The translations under genes were made by a program, and so were the position numbers. A stretch of 64,000 nt of DNA from G963665545 sp963665545 (GTDB lineage: Bacteria; Pseudomonadota; Gammaproteobacteria; Xanthomonadales; SZUA-36): assembly GCA_963665545.2 (NCBI GenBank), contig CAXXKZ010000006.1:186001-250000 (forward strand). Direction: 5' to 3'. The notes below the pieces were generated by a model. That model did not search any database. It was not told the DNA's origin and saw nothing but the letters and a program-made list of their open reading frames with translations. Below are positions 56,747-64,000 of the stretch, piece after piece (positions within the stretch are counted from its first letter, which is position 1; each line of letters begins with the position of its first letter).

Positions 56747-56768
56747 CTAAACGTCAACTTACTTTTAG
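56747..56768. promoter_or_regulatory. probable TetR operator, site 2
   Basis: CTAAA-CGTCAACTTACT-TTTAG repeats the spacing and core of the site beside the TetR gene. It is extended here by AAAA and TTTT flanks into 9-bp arms. Confidence 0.65.
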
Positions 56769-56830
56769 TTTTATCGTGTGGGGAGTTTCATTCCTGATCC
56801 GAGATTCGACCAATCCGGGAGGTCATTATT

Positions 56831-58906
56831 ATGAGTGTTTTCAAGCCTGTACTATTGCTGAGTGCGGTGTGTGCCATGCTGATCACGCCGCCCATTCAAG
56901 GCCAGGACCAAAATGCAGTGGACGAAAACCAGGGCGTCCTGGAAGAGATCATTGTTACTGCTACAAAACGATCACAGTCTCTGAAGGACGTACCCTTCAG
57001 TGTCGAAGTGCTTCAGGGTAGCTATCTTGAGGAAATTGGTGCGATAAACTTCGCTGACTTTGCGCCACTGATTCCCAGTCTGGACTTCAATACCACGGTA
57101 CCCGGGCAGAATCGACTGTCCATCAGGGGCGTTTCCGCCCTCGATGGTGTGTCCTCGGTGGGCATCTATATGGATGACACCCCCGTCACCTCTCGCCAGG
57201 AGACGCAACTGGACGCCATTCTCTACGATCTGGAGCGCGTGGAGGTGCTGCGCGGTCCCCAGGGCACGCTCTACGGAGAAGGCTCAATCGGCGGCACGAT
57301 CATTTTTGTGACCAACAAACCCGACTCAGAGGCCTTTGCCTCGCGGGCCAACATTGAAGCCTCATCCATCAAGGGCGGCGACAACAGCTACGCTTTTGAC
57401 GGCATGATCAATCTGCCGCTGTCCGAGGACAAAGCCGCACTGAGAATCGTCGCCTACGGACGCAACGAAGGCGGCTAAATTGATAATCTGGGCCTGGGCA
57501 AAGAGGACGCCAACGAAGTGGAAGCCAGCGGCCTGAGAGCGGCTTTGCGCCTGACGCCAACAGACAGCCTCACGATTGACGCAGCCGTCCTCTACAATCA
57601 CCTGGAGACCGAAGGTGTTCCAATAGTCGAGCACGGCATGGGTCTGACCCAGAATCGGCCGCTGAGCGAGGGCTCGGATGATGAGTATTCCATTTTCAGT
57701 CTCAACATCAAATGGGCGCTGGGCGCTGCGACGCTCACATCCAATACCTCCTACTTCGATCGCGAGCAGGAGACCCTGGCTTACATTCCCGCGCTGGGGG
57801 GAATCGCAAACAATCTGGGCATGGACAGCGAGACTTTCGCCCAGGAACTCCGCCTCGCATCGAATCATGACGGCCCCTTGAACTGGCTGGTCGGTGGCTT
57901 TTACAAAGATTCAGAAATTGCTGATGTCCGCCAGGTCAACATATTGCTCGGCCCGGATATCATCGGGCCGCTATTCGTCGAATCACTGGTGGATTCTGAC
58001 AACCGCCAGTGGGCACTGTTTGGTGAAGTTTCATACGACCTTTCCGAGCGCATGACGCTGACTGGCGGCTTGAGGTATTACGAGGAAGAAAACGATGTGG
58101 CCACATTCGTCTCCTTGCTGCCGATACCGGTCATGCCGGTTGCGCAATCACTGAGTGTCCTGACCCCCAGGGTTTCCCTGTCTTTTGCCATCAACGACGG
58201 CGCAACCGCGTATGTCAATATTGCCCAGGGTTTCCGCGCCGGCGGCGTCAACTCCAACCCGCTTTCCGGCCCGGCGATTGGCTCCACCTATGACGAAGAC
58301 AGTGCCTGGAATTACGAGGCCGGCATCAAAGGCAATTCAGCCGACCGCCGCTTCTCCTATGGCGCTTCGGTGTTCTATATCGACTACAAGGACTATCAGG
58401 CGGACATCGCACCCATTATTATTGGCGGTGGCGTAGTCGACAACATCGGTGATGCCCATAGCGTCGGCATCGAGGGCGAATTGGCGTTTAAACCGGTTGA
58501 AGGGCTGGAGATCAGAGCAGCCGGCGCCTGGATCGAAGCGGAGCTGGACGAAAACCTGTTGGCGCCCAAGGGCAATCGTCTGCCACTGGTGCCAGAGTAT
58601 TCGGCCAGTCTGTCCGGTTCCTACCATTGTGATCTGACTGACCAGTGGCAAGGGTTCGCCAGCGGCGAATTCAGCCTCGTCGGTGGCACCTATGAGTCAA
58701 TATTCAATTTTTTTGAAAATGGTTCTTATGAAATGATGAACATCAGGGCAGGCGCAGTGCTAAACAATTTCAGATTCACAGTATTTGTCAACAATCTGTT
58801 CGATGAACAGGTCAGTTACAGAAACCTCGGTGATTTTGGTCCCGGCTCCGGATTCTTCACCAACCCGCCCAGAACCGTGGGCCTGAAGCTTTCCGTCACG
58901 TACTGA
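56831..58906 (+). pseudogene. TonB-dependent receptor with in-frame TAA
   Basis: Read through, this has about 691 residues: a signal peptide ending IQGQ, the TonB box LEEIIVTATKR, the plug SIRGVSALDGVSSV and VEVLRGPQGTLYGEGSIGG, and a barrel ending VGLKLSVTY. A TAA at 57476-57478 falls after GRNEGG, where receptors of this class continue G-Y-I-D-N. Both sides are in the same frame and otherwise intact. There is no STN domain, so it is not a transducer. It would import the island's substrate across the outer membrane. A sigma-70 promoter and the TetR-like operator precede it. Confidence 0.88.
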
Positions 58907-58923
58907 GCGGCCGGACTGTCCAG

Positions 58924-60368
58924 ATGGAGCGCCAGCCTGATTTGCCTCAAAAAAGGGAATTCGAAGCCAACCTGCGCCCCATGGTCAGCGTGGCTGGCTT
59001 CGACTGGCGGCAATCGCTGGAACAACGTATGGCGCATTATCAGGTGCCGGGTGTCAGCGTCGCGGTCATCGATGGCGGTAAGATCGCCTGGACTGGCGCC
59101 TACGGCAAGCTGAACAGCGCCAAGGCCGAGAAGCTGTCGCCCGGCTCGCTTTTTCAGGCCGCCTCCATCAGCAAGGCGTTAATCGCTGCCGGATTACTTA
59201 GCCTCGTCCAGGATAAAAAGCTGGACCTGGACCAGGACGTCAATAACTATCTGACGTCCTGGCAACTCGCAGCAAACCCACTCTACCCGGACGAGCCTGT
59301 CACGCTGCGGCGCATTCTAAGTCACACTGCAGGCTTGACCGTGCATGGGTTTATGGGCTACCCACCGCGGGATGAACTGCCGAACCTGGTGCAAATTCTC
59401 AATGGGGAACCGCCGGCAAACAACGAACCACTGAGGATTGATATCCGCCCCGGCTCCACCTACCGCTATTCAGGCGGCGGGACCGTCCTGGCTACCCTGA
59501 TAATGAACGATGTGCTGGATCAGCCCTTTGCCGAGACCATGCACGAGCGAATATTGGCCCCGATGGGCCTGACCGACAGTTTTTATGCGGCGGTTTTGCC
59601 CGCCGGTCAATGCGCCAACGCCGCGGCGGGTCACGCAGCCGGCGAGCCATTGGATGGTGGCTACGTGGCCACCCCGGAGCTGGGGCCTGACGGCCTGTGG
59701 TCAACACCCACCGACATTGCCAAATTTGCGTTAAAACCTTGCCAGCGCCTACCAGGGGCTGGATGCCCACCCACTCACTCAGGATAGCGTGCGGCAGATG
59801 TTCACTGCCCAGGCTCAGGCGCAATTTGGTGAGGGACGGTTTGGATTGGGCCCAATTACTGACCGGCAAGGGCACGCATCGGCGCTTCGGTCATTCGGGA
59901 TTCAACCAGGGATTCATGTGTAATTTCCTGGCTGATGTCAGTGGCAATCAGGGCATTGTGGTCATGACCAATGCAAATGAGGGCTATTCGCTGTTGACCG
60001 AAATCATTTATACCATCGCTGAAATCTACCACTGGCCCGACTATCAACGACCGGCCTACTCCGGTGTCGATCTGACTTCACGGGAGCAGAACCAATACCT
60101 GGGGCACTTTGAATTCACCAGCGGCGGACTGGGCGGCGGGCTGTCGTTTGACCTGACGCAAGGCATCATTTACTGCACCATTGAGGCCGGGTTCATACCC
60201 CGTTGCCCGGTCGTACCGGTTGCGACTGATACCTTTGTGCTGACAGAAAGTCCGCATACCCTTAAATTCACACGCGGTAAGTCCGGTGAGGCCACGGATC
60301 TGTCCTTTTTCATGGAAAACGTGGAAATCTGGACCGCCAAGAGAAGTGCAAGCTCGGCCGTATGCTAG
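58924..60368 (+). pseudogene. serine beta-lactamase-like hydrolase with two frameshifts
   Basis: The reconstructed protein has about 480 residues. The first frame has SISK in FQAASISKALIAAGLL, SHTAGLTVHGFMG and YRYSGGG, and stays good to KFALK. The frame then shifts near 59735 (TTAAAACC) to read LASAYQGLDAHPLTQDSV. It shifts again near 59860 to reach FGHSGFNQGF (third motif) and VVMTNANEGYS. Two extra bases account exactly for the 1445-bp length. No signal peptide is visible, so it is probably cytoplasmic. It follows the TonB receptor by 17 bp and overlaps the amidase ATG. Confidence 0.85.
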
Positions 60369-60391
60369 GCGCCGCTGAAACCGCCGAATAG

Positions 60392-61762
60392 GTGCGCAGC
60401 GGTGAACGATCGGCTGCTGGCGTCCTTGAAGATTGCCTGGATGAAATCAGCGCACAAAACCCCGGCCTGAACGCTTTCGTTCATGTTGATGAATCCGGCG
60501 CACTGGCGGCGGCAAAAGCCATCGACCGACAGATCAGGCAAGGGCAGGATCCAGGCCCTTTTGCCGGCGTCCCTTTCGGCATCAAGGACACTCATGATGT
60601 CGCCGGCATGCCGACGACTTTTGGTTCCCTGTTCTATAAAAACAGTCTGCCCGCCGAACGGGACGCGACCTATGTGGCACGGCTGCGTGCGGCAGGCGGC
60701 ATTCCACTGGGCAAAACTGCCACTGCCGAATTCGGACTGGACTCAGCCACCAACACCAAGGCCTGGGACGTCACACGGAATCCCTGGAATCAGGCCCTGA
60801 CACCCGGCGGCAGCAGCGGTGGCTCCGCAGCGGCAGTTGCGGCCGGAATGGTGCCCTTTTGCACCGCTGGTGATGGTGGCGGCTCGATACGCTCGCCGGC
60901 CTCGTTCAGCGGTCTGCTGGGCTTGAAGCCCAGCCTCGGTCTGATCCCCAACAGCAACGGATTTGACAGCATGACCTGCATGGGCGCCCTGACCAGCAAT
61001 GTGCGCGACATGGCACGCTTTCTCGATGCCGCGTCCGGACCCGATCATCGTGATCGCACCTCCTTCGCCCACAATGGCAACAGCTTCGAGCGAGAGATCG
61101 AGGACTTGTCGCTGGTGGGCCTGAAGGCTGCCTGGTCAGCGGATCTGGGCTACGCACTGGTCGATCCAGAAGTGATTGAAGTTGCGCAGAAAACAGCCCT
61201 GGACCTCATCTCCAACACAGAATTACAACTGCTAAAACGCGAAGTCACATTGCCGAACTGTTTTGAAAACTGGGCACGATTTGTGGTCGAGCAAGCAATC
61301 GGTCAGTTGGAAAGTCTGGGCTTTCTTCCCGACCGCAAGGATGAATTGAGCGACACGTCCAGATTTGTTCTTGAATCTTATGGAGATAACTCCCGCAGAC
61401 AGGTGGCGCAAAACCTTAATGCCTTGCGAGACCTGGAAAAAATGATGGCGATGCTGCTCGACGAAGTTGATATCATCATGACGCCCATCATCGGCTGCCT
61501 GCCCTACGGTGCCGCTGACCCCCTGCCAGAGAGCATTGCGGGTCAGGCCACCAACGGCCAGGGGGTTGAATTGCTTGGGATGATTGCCAATGTTTGCGGC
61601 ATTCCGGCGATATCTGTTCCGGCCGGCTTTTCTGCCAGTGGCTCTCCCATCGGGCTACAGATCATGAGCGCCCGACACAATGATGACCTGCTCCTTAAAC
61701 TGGCTCGTCTGATTGAAATCGCTCATCCCTGGCCCCGAGTCGCTCCCAAGCAACTCGACTGA
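60392..61762 (+). CDS. amidase-signature enzyme; natural N-terminus cut by TAG
   Basis: This 456-residue amidase-signature hydrolase has its catalytic Lys in FGIKDTHDV, the cis-Ser in GGSSGGSAAAVAAG and the nucleophile in GDGGGSIRSPASF. It should cleave an amide of a small molecule or peptide. The ATG at 60362 overlaps the hydrolase stop and begins MLGAAETAE, then TAG at 60389-60391, then VRSGERSAAGVLEDCL. That is the usual family N-terminus broken at codon 10. Translation from GTG 60392 would lose little, so activity is possible. It ends the TetR-controlled island. Confidence 0.85.
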   Translation: MRSGERSAAGVLEDCLDEISAQNPGLNAFVHVDESGALAAAKAIDRQIRQGQDPGPFAGVPFGIKDTHDVAGMPTTFGSLFYKNSLPAERDATYVARLRAAGGIPLGKTATAEFGLDSATNTKAWDVTRNPWNQALTPGGSSGGSAAAVAAGMVPFCTAGDGGGSIRSPASFSGLLGLKPSLGLIPNSNGFDSMTCMGALTSNVRDMARFLDAASGPDHRDRTSFAHNGNSFEREIEDLSLVGLKAAWSADLGYALVDPEVIEVAQKTALDLISNTELQLLKREVTLPNCFENWARFVVEQAIGQLESLGFLPDRKDELSDTSRFVLESYGDNSRRQVAQNLNALRDLEKMMAMLLDEVDIIMTPIIGCLPYGAADPLPESIAGQATNGQGVELLGMIANVCGIPAISVPAGFSASGSPIGLQIMSARHNDDLLLKLARLIEIAHPWPRVAPKQLD

Positions 61763-61774
61763 TGCCTTCCGATC

Positions 61775-62155
61775 CTATGAAGGCGTTGCAGGCCTGATCC
61801 CGAGCACGTACCGGTCTTGCCAGCGCAAGGCGAAAAGAAGAGCGAAGAACGCAAGGTTTCGGAGGGCGTGATAAGGGTATCCCACGTCGGTAGACAGGTG
61901 GGTGTAGATTGCCCCCAGCATGATTATCGCTATACCGGCTGCGCCATAGACAGCGAAGCGCGGCACCAACACCAGCAAAGCGCCCAGGCCTTCAAGTGCC
62001 CCGATGAGCCGGGCAAATCCCAGGCTGTAGCCAAATGCCTCAAACTGGTACCTGATGATCTCCGCCAATGTGATCTTGTCGTAGGCAGCAAACAGGTATC
62101 CACCTGCCAGTATGATCGCAATTATCCAGGCCAGAGCGCGTCGCCTGATCCACAC
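61775..62155 (-). CDS. DoxX-like membrane protein
   Basis: A 126-residue protein with four hydrophobic segments (LAWIIAIILAGGYLFAAYDK, LGFARLIGALEGLGALLVL, YGAAGIAIIMLGAI, LAFFALLFAL), the DoxX pattern with a Lys after helix 1. DoxX proteins are often tied to thiol or respiratory stress. It is convergent with the amidase gene. Confidence 0.8.
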   Translation of the reverse strand: MWIRRRALAWIIAIILAGGYLFAAYDKITLAEIIRYQFEAFGYSLGFARLIGALEGLGALLVLVPRFAVYGAAGIAIIMLGAIYTHLSTDVGYPYHALRNLAFFALLFALRWQDRYVLGIRPATPS

Positions 62156-62176
62156 GCTTGACCCTGTCCATCCCGC

Positions 62177-62833
62177 TTAAGGCACCAATCGGCTGGCGCT
62201 GACCCGCATGACAGTCACCCAGGTTTCCCCGTCGTCGCGAGAATGTTCGCTGCGCCACCTGAAACTGTCCTCGGTAAAGTCTGAAAACACCACGCGTTGT
62301 TGTCCAAAGCCTTCCTCGGGCGGACTGGTCATCACCAGGCTGCCCTTGCTGAACTCGGCACTAAACGTTCCCGAGTCGCTGCCCGGGGTTTTTCCGGCGC
62401 CGTTCGCAATCCAGGCAACTTTCCACTGTCCGGCTCGGGCATCAAAGATACGCAGCCCCGAAAGCAGGTAATCGCGGCCAAAGTCGCCCATGTAAGAGGG
62501 CAATTGATCCTTGGACTGAAACCAGAGATCCTGAACTGCAAATCCGCCCAGAGTGTGTTTCCACACCCAAATCCCGGGCGCCCCCGAGCGCCATGTGCCG
62601 TCCCGGGCGAGCATTTCCTGTTTTGTATTCCAAATGCCAACCAGCCGGGAAAATTGCTGCGTTTCTGGTGGTGCGTCAACGTGCAACTCGCCCAGTCCAC
62701 CGGCCAGGAAATTCTGGATCGCAGGATACGCCTGTGGATCCTTAAGGGCCCCCTGGCCAGACGCAGCAAGCGGCGAGACCAATCCCACCAGCAGTGGGAA
62801 AAGGACCAGAAAGTGTACGGTTTTCAGTGCCAT
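62177..62833 (-). CDS. secreted hypothetical protein, DUF1579-like
   Basis: A 218-residue protein with a signal peptide (about 1-25, ending AASG-QG). The body is beta-rich with Trp-containing repeats (FSRLVGIWNTKQEM, GIWVWKHTLGGFAVQDLWF, GQWKVAWIANG, SFRWRSEHSRDDGETW), typical of lipocalin-like DUF1579 or SnoaL-neighbour proteins. Function unknown. It lies 21 bp upstream of DoxX on the same strand and may be co-transcribed. Confidence 0.7.
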   Translation of the reverse strand: MALKTVHFLVLFPLLVGLVSPLAASGQGALKDPQAYPAIQNFLAGGLGELHVDAPPETQQFSRLVGIWNTKQEMLARDGTWRSGAPGIWVWKHTLGGFAVQDLWFQSKDQLPSYMGDFGRDYLLSGLRIFDARAGQWKVAWIANGAGKTPGSDSGTFSAEFSKGSLVMTSPPEEGFGQQRVVFSDFTEDSFRWRSEHSRDDGETWVTVMRVSASRLVP

Positions 62834-62877
62834 GCTAAATCCTTATATAATTTAAACCAACGCCTGTGGGAAGGCGC

Positions 62878-63453
62878 TCAAAGCCTGCTTTCCAGAGGGT
62901 TCAACTGAAAGAAGAACCGCTCGCCGAGCACAATGCCGCTGCTCGCGGCAATCGCACCGGCGGCAAGTAGCGTCGCTGCCACCGGCAAGCCAATTGCAGG
63001 TACGGCCTCCAGCAAGGGCACCAGGACAACGAAACCGAGCAGTGACAGCACCCAGTAGTTCCTGTTGCGTGAGGCGGACACACAAGCCCAGGCACCGGCC
63101 AGCGCAGACAAAAAAGAATACAGCACGGTCGTTGCAATGCTGAGCAACAGCAGGGGTTGAGCGATATCCGCCCGCTTAATCAATGAGTGAACCAACCAGC
63201 AGATCAAAAATGAAGTAAATAAGGCAACTGCTGAACCGACCAGGAAGCCCCTCAGTTGGTCCATCTGTCCGGTAGTGCCTGCCCGCGACAGCGCCAGGTG
63301 CGCCACGGAGAGAAACAGCTGATTCCAGTACCATTTTTGCGCCGGCCCGACCCCATCATGCAGCGCAATTTGGGTGAATTCCTCTTCCAGGTCGCCGACC
63401 AGACTTTCGCGATACGACGGTGCACACAGGGCTGCAAAAAAAACTGACGCCAA
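62878..63453 (-). CDS. permease-prefix-like membrane protein
   Basis: A 191-residue protein. The N-terminus (PSYRESLVGDLEEEFTQ) matches the prefix domain found before ABC permeases and in PadR-linked proteins. About four membrane segments follow. No full permease domain is present, so it is a short, membrane-only relative. The preceding codons (RRPPARPPRL) look native, but no ATG or GTG precedes TTG 63453, so the start is uncertain. It lies 30 bp after the PadR gene and is probably coupled to it. Confidence 0.65.
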   Translation of the reverse strand: MASVFFAALCAPSYRESLVGDLEEEFTQIALHDGVGPAQKWYWNQLFLSVAHLALSRAGTTGQMDQLRGFLVGSAVALFTSFLICWLVHSLIKRADIAQPLLLLSIATTVLYSFLSALAGAWACVSASRNRNYWVLSLLGFVVLVPLLEAVPAIGLPVAATLLAAGAIAASSGIVLGERFFFQLNPLESRL

Positions 63454-63482
63454 GCGCGGTGGGCGTGCTGGTGGGCGGCGGA

Positions 63483-63800
63483 TTATGTTGATAGCGCGTC
63501 TCCCAACGCCTGGCGCATCGCGGTCACGGTGCGGTCGAGCGCTTCGCGGCCTGCGGCCTCAACTTTGAAATTTCGTTTTGCACGACCGCCACGGACCGCC
63601 GTGGGCTCACCCTGGATTGAGCTGACGAAGCCCTTGGCCTGGAGTCGTTGCAGGGTCGTGTAGACGGCACCAACGGCTACCGAGCGGCCGATTCTCAACT
63701 CAATGGCCTGGCGAATGGAGACCCCATAGGCGTTCGCCCCCAAATCCGATACCGCGGAAATGACTTGCAATTCAAACGGGCCTAGTACTTTATGACTCAT
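63483..63800 (-). CDS. PadR-family regulator
   Basis: A 105-residue winged-helix repressor of the short PadR type. LGPFELQVISAVSDLGANAYGVSIRQ starts the domain. SVAVGAVYTTLQRLQAKGFV is the recognition region and RRGGRAKRNFKVEAAGREAL-like the wing, with GGRAKR typical of the family. A 13-bp palindrome lies just upstream. It forms a two-gene unit with the prefix protein. Confidence 0.9.
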   Translation of the reverse strand: MSHKVLGPFELQVISAVSDLGANAYGVSIRQAIELRIGRSVAVGAVYTTLQRLQAKGFVSSIQGEPTAVRGGRAKRNFKVEAAGREALDRTVTAMRQALGDALST

Positions 63801-63804
63801 TTCT

Positions 63805-63817
63805 ACTACAATGTAGT
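63805..63817. promoter_or_regulatory. probable PadR operator
   Basis: ACTACA-A-TGTAGT is a perfect palindrome with an odd centre, 5 bp upstream of the PadR ATG. The position suits autorepression. Confidence 0.5.
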
Positions 63818-63889
63818 TGTATAGACCCTGGCCGTCAAGACCCCGCCACTCGTTCTGGCTTGTGGAACATTCTGATTAGCTGTGCAGTA

Positions 63890-64000
63890 TTAGTCAGCCA
63901 TGCGCCTCATCTCGCTGCCCCAAAAAATCAACGCATCTGGCTGATTATCCGCAGCCACTTCAAACGGCACTACAAAACGCGACATGAAGCGGTCGCGCGG
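63890..64000 (-). CDS. 3' end of a truncated gene at the window edge
   Basis: One minus-strand frame is open from the window end to TAA at 63890. It codes for 36 residues (RDRFMSRFVVPFEV, PDALIFWGSEMRRMAD) of balanced, protein-like composition. No family is recognised, and the assignment rests on openness alone. Confidence 0.35.
   Translation of the reverse strand, partial: PRDRFMSRFVVPFEVAADNQPDALIFWGSEMRRMAD

Noticed and set aside
1949..60391. TAG reassigned or read through as a sense codon
   Set aside because: TAG ends several intact genes here (FAD oxidoreductase, acyl-CoA ligase, TonB transducer, CPBP protease), and TAA and TGA lesions also occur.

Overview
The window looks like a chromosomal segment of a moderately GC-rich gammaproteobacterium. 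Support comes from the dnaX-ybaB-recR cluster with a 4.5S RNA gene beside it, exonuclease I, a type IV pilin behind a sigma-54 promoter, TesB, ComEA and several TonB-dependent receptors. FecI/FecR-type regulation and the many hydrolases suggest a free-living aquatic or soil heterotroph; the family cannot be fixed from sequence alone. I see no phage, plasmid or CRISPR signature.

Layout. 0.6-10.5 kb: a signalling block with two hybrid histidine kinases, a receiver-HPt protein and a giant multi-PAS hybrid kinase. 10.7-24.3 kb: housekeeping genes (tRNA-Val, dnaE, lytic transglycosylase, msrA, tesB, pilA, a glycerate-kinase-like gene, sbcB, comEA, recR, ybaB, dnaX). 24.4-26.2 kb: an IS110-family element between short repeats, separating dnaX from the SRP RNA gene. 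26.4-29.8 kb: an FAD oxidoreductase facing a MaoC/CitE-like/DapB-like operon. 30.0-34.4 kb: an ECF sigma/FecR/TonB receptor system with a duplicated promoter. 34.4-41.5 kb: protease, serine hydrolase, HD protein, D-amino-acid lyase-like gene, RidA, TetR and a PhyH-type dioxygenase. 41.7-51.8 kb: acyl-CoA ligase, DUF5996-like, GltB-like and Rieske proteins, antiporter, S9 peptidase, Tat-exported epimerase, ArsR/SRPBCC pair. 52.6-61.8 kb: a TetR-controlled peptide or amide utilisation island in which nearly every structural gene is damaged. 61.8-64 kb: DoxX, a secreted protein, a PadR pair and a truncated gene.

Most notable points. (1) A D-threonine-aldolase/D-serine-deaminase-like gene (38184-39484) carries an internal inverted 225-bp segment holding the PLP-lysine motif, so the N-terminal domain reads on the opposite strand. 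(2) Two 22-bp palindromes (CTAAA-N12-TTTAG) beside the TetR gene at 53.4 kb and at the TonB receptor promoter at 56.75 kb define a likely TetR regulon. (3) Two nearly identical 26-bp promoters precede the ECF sigma gene and its TonB receptor gene. (4) Three DnaA boxes lie around an AT-rich tract at 20.73-20.93 kb, away from any usual origin genes. (5) A family of dispersed extragenic repeats occurs five times. (6) Many genes carry single lesions (in-frame stops or one-base indels). They may be decay, assembly error or a mixture; the core replication genes are intact.
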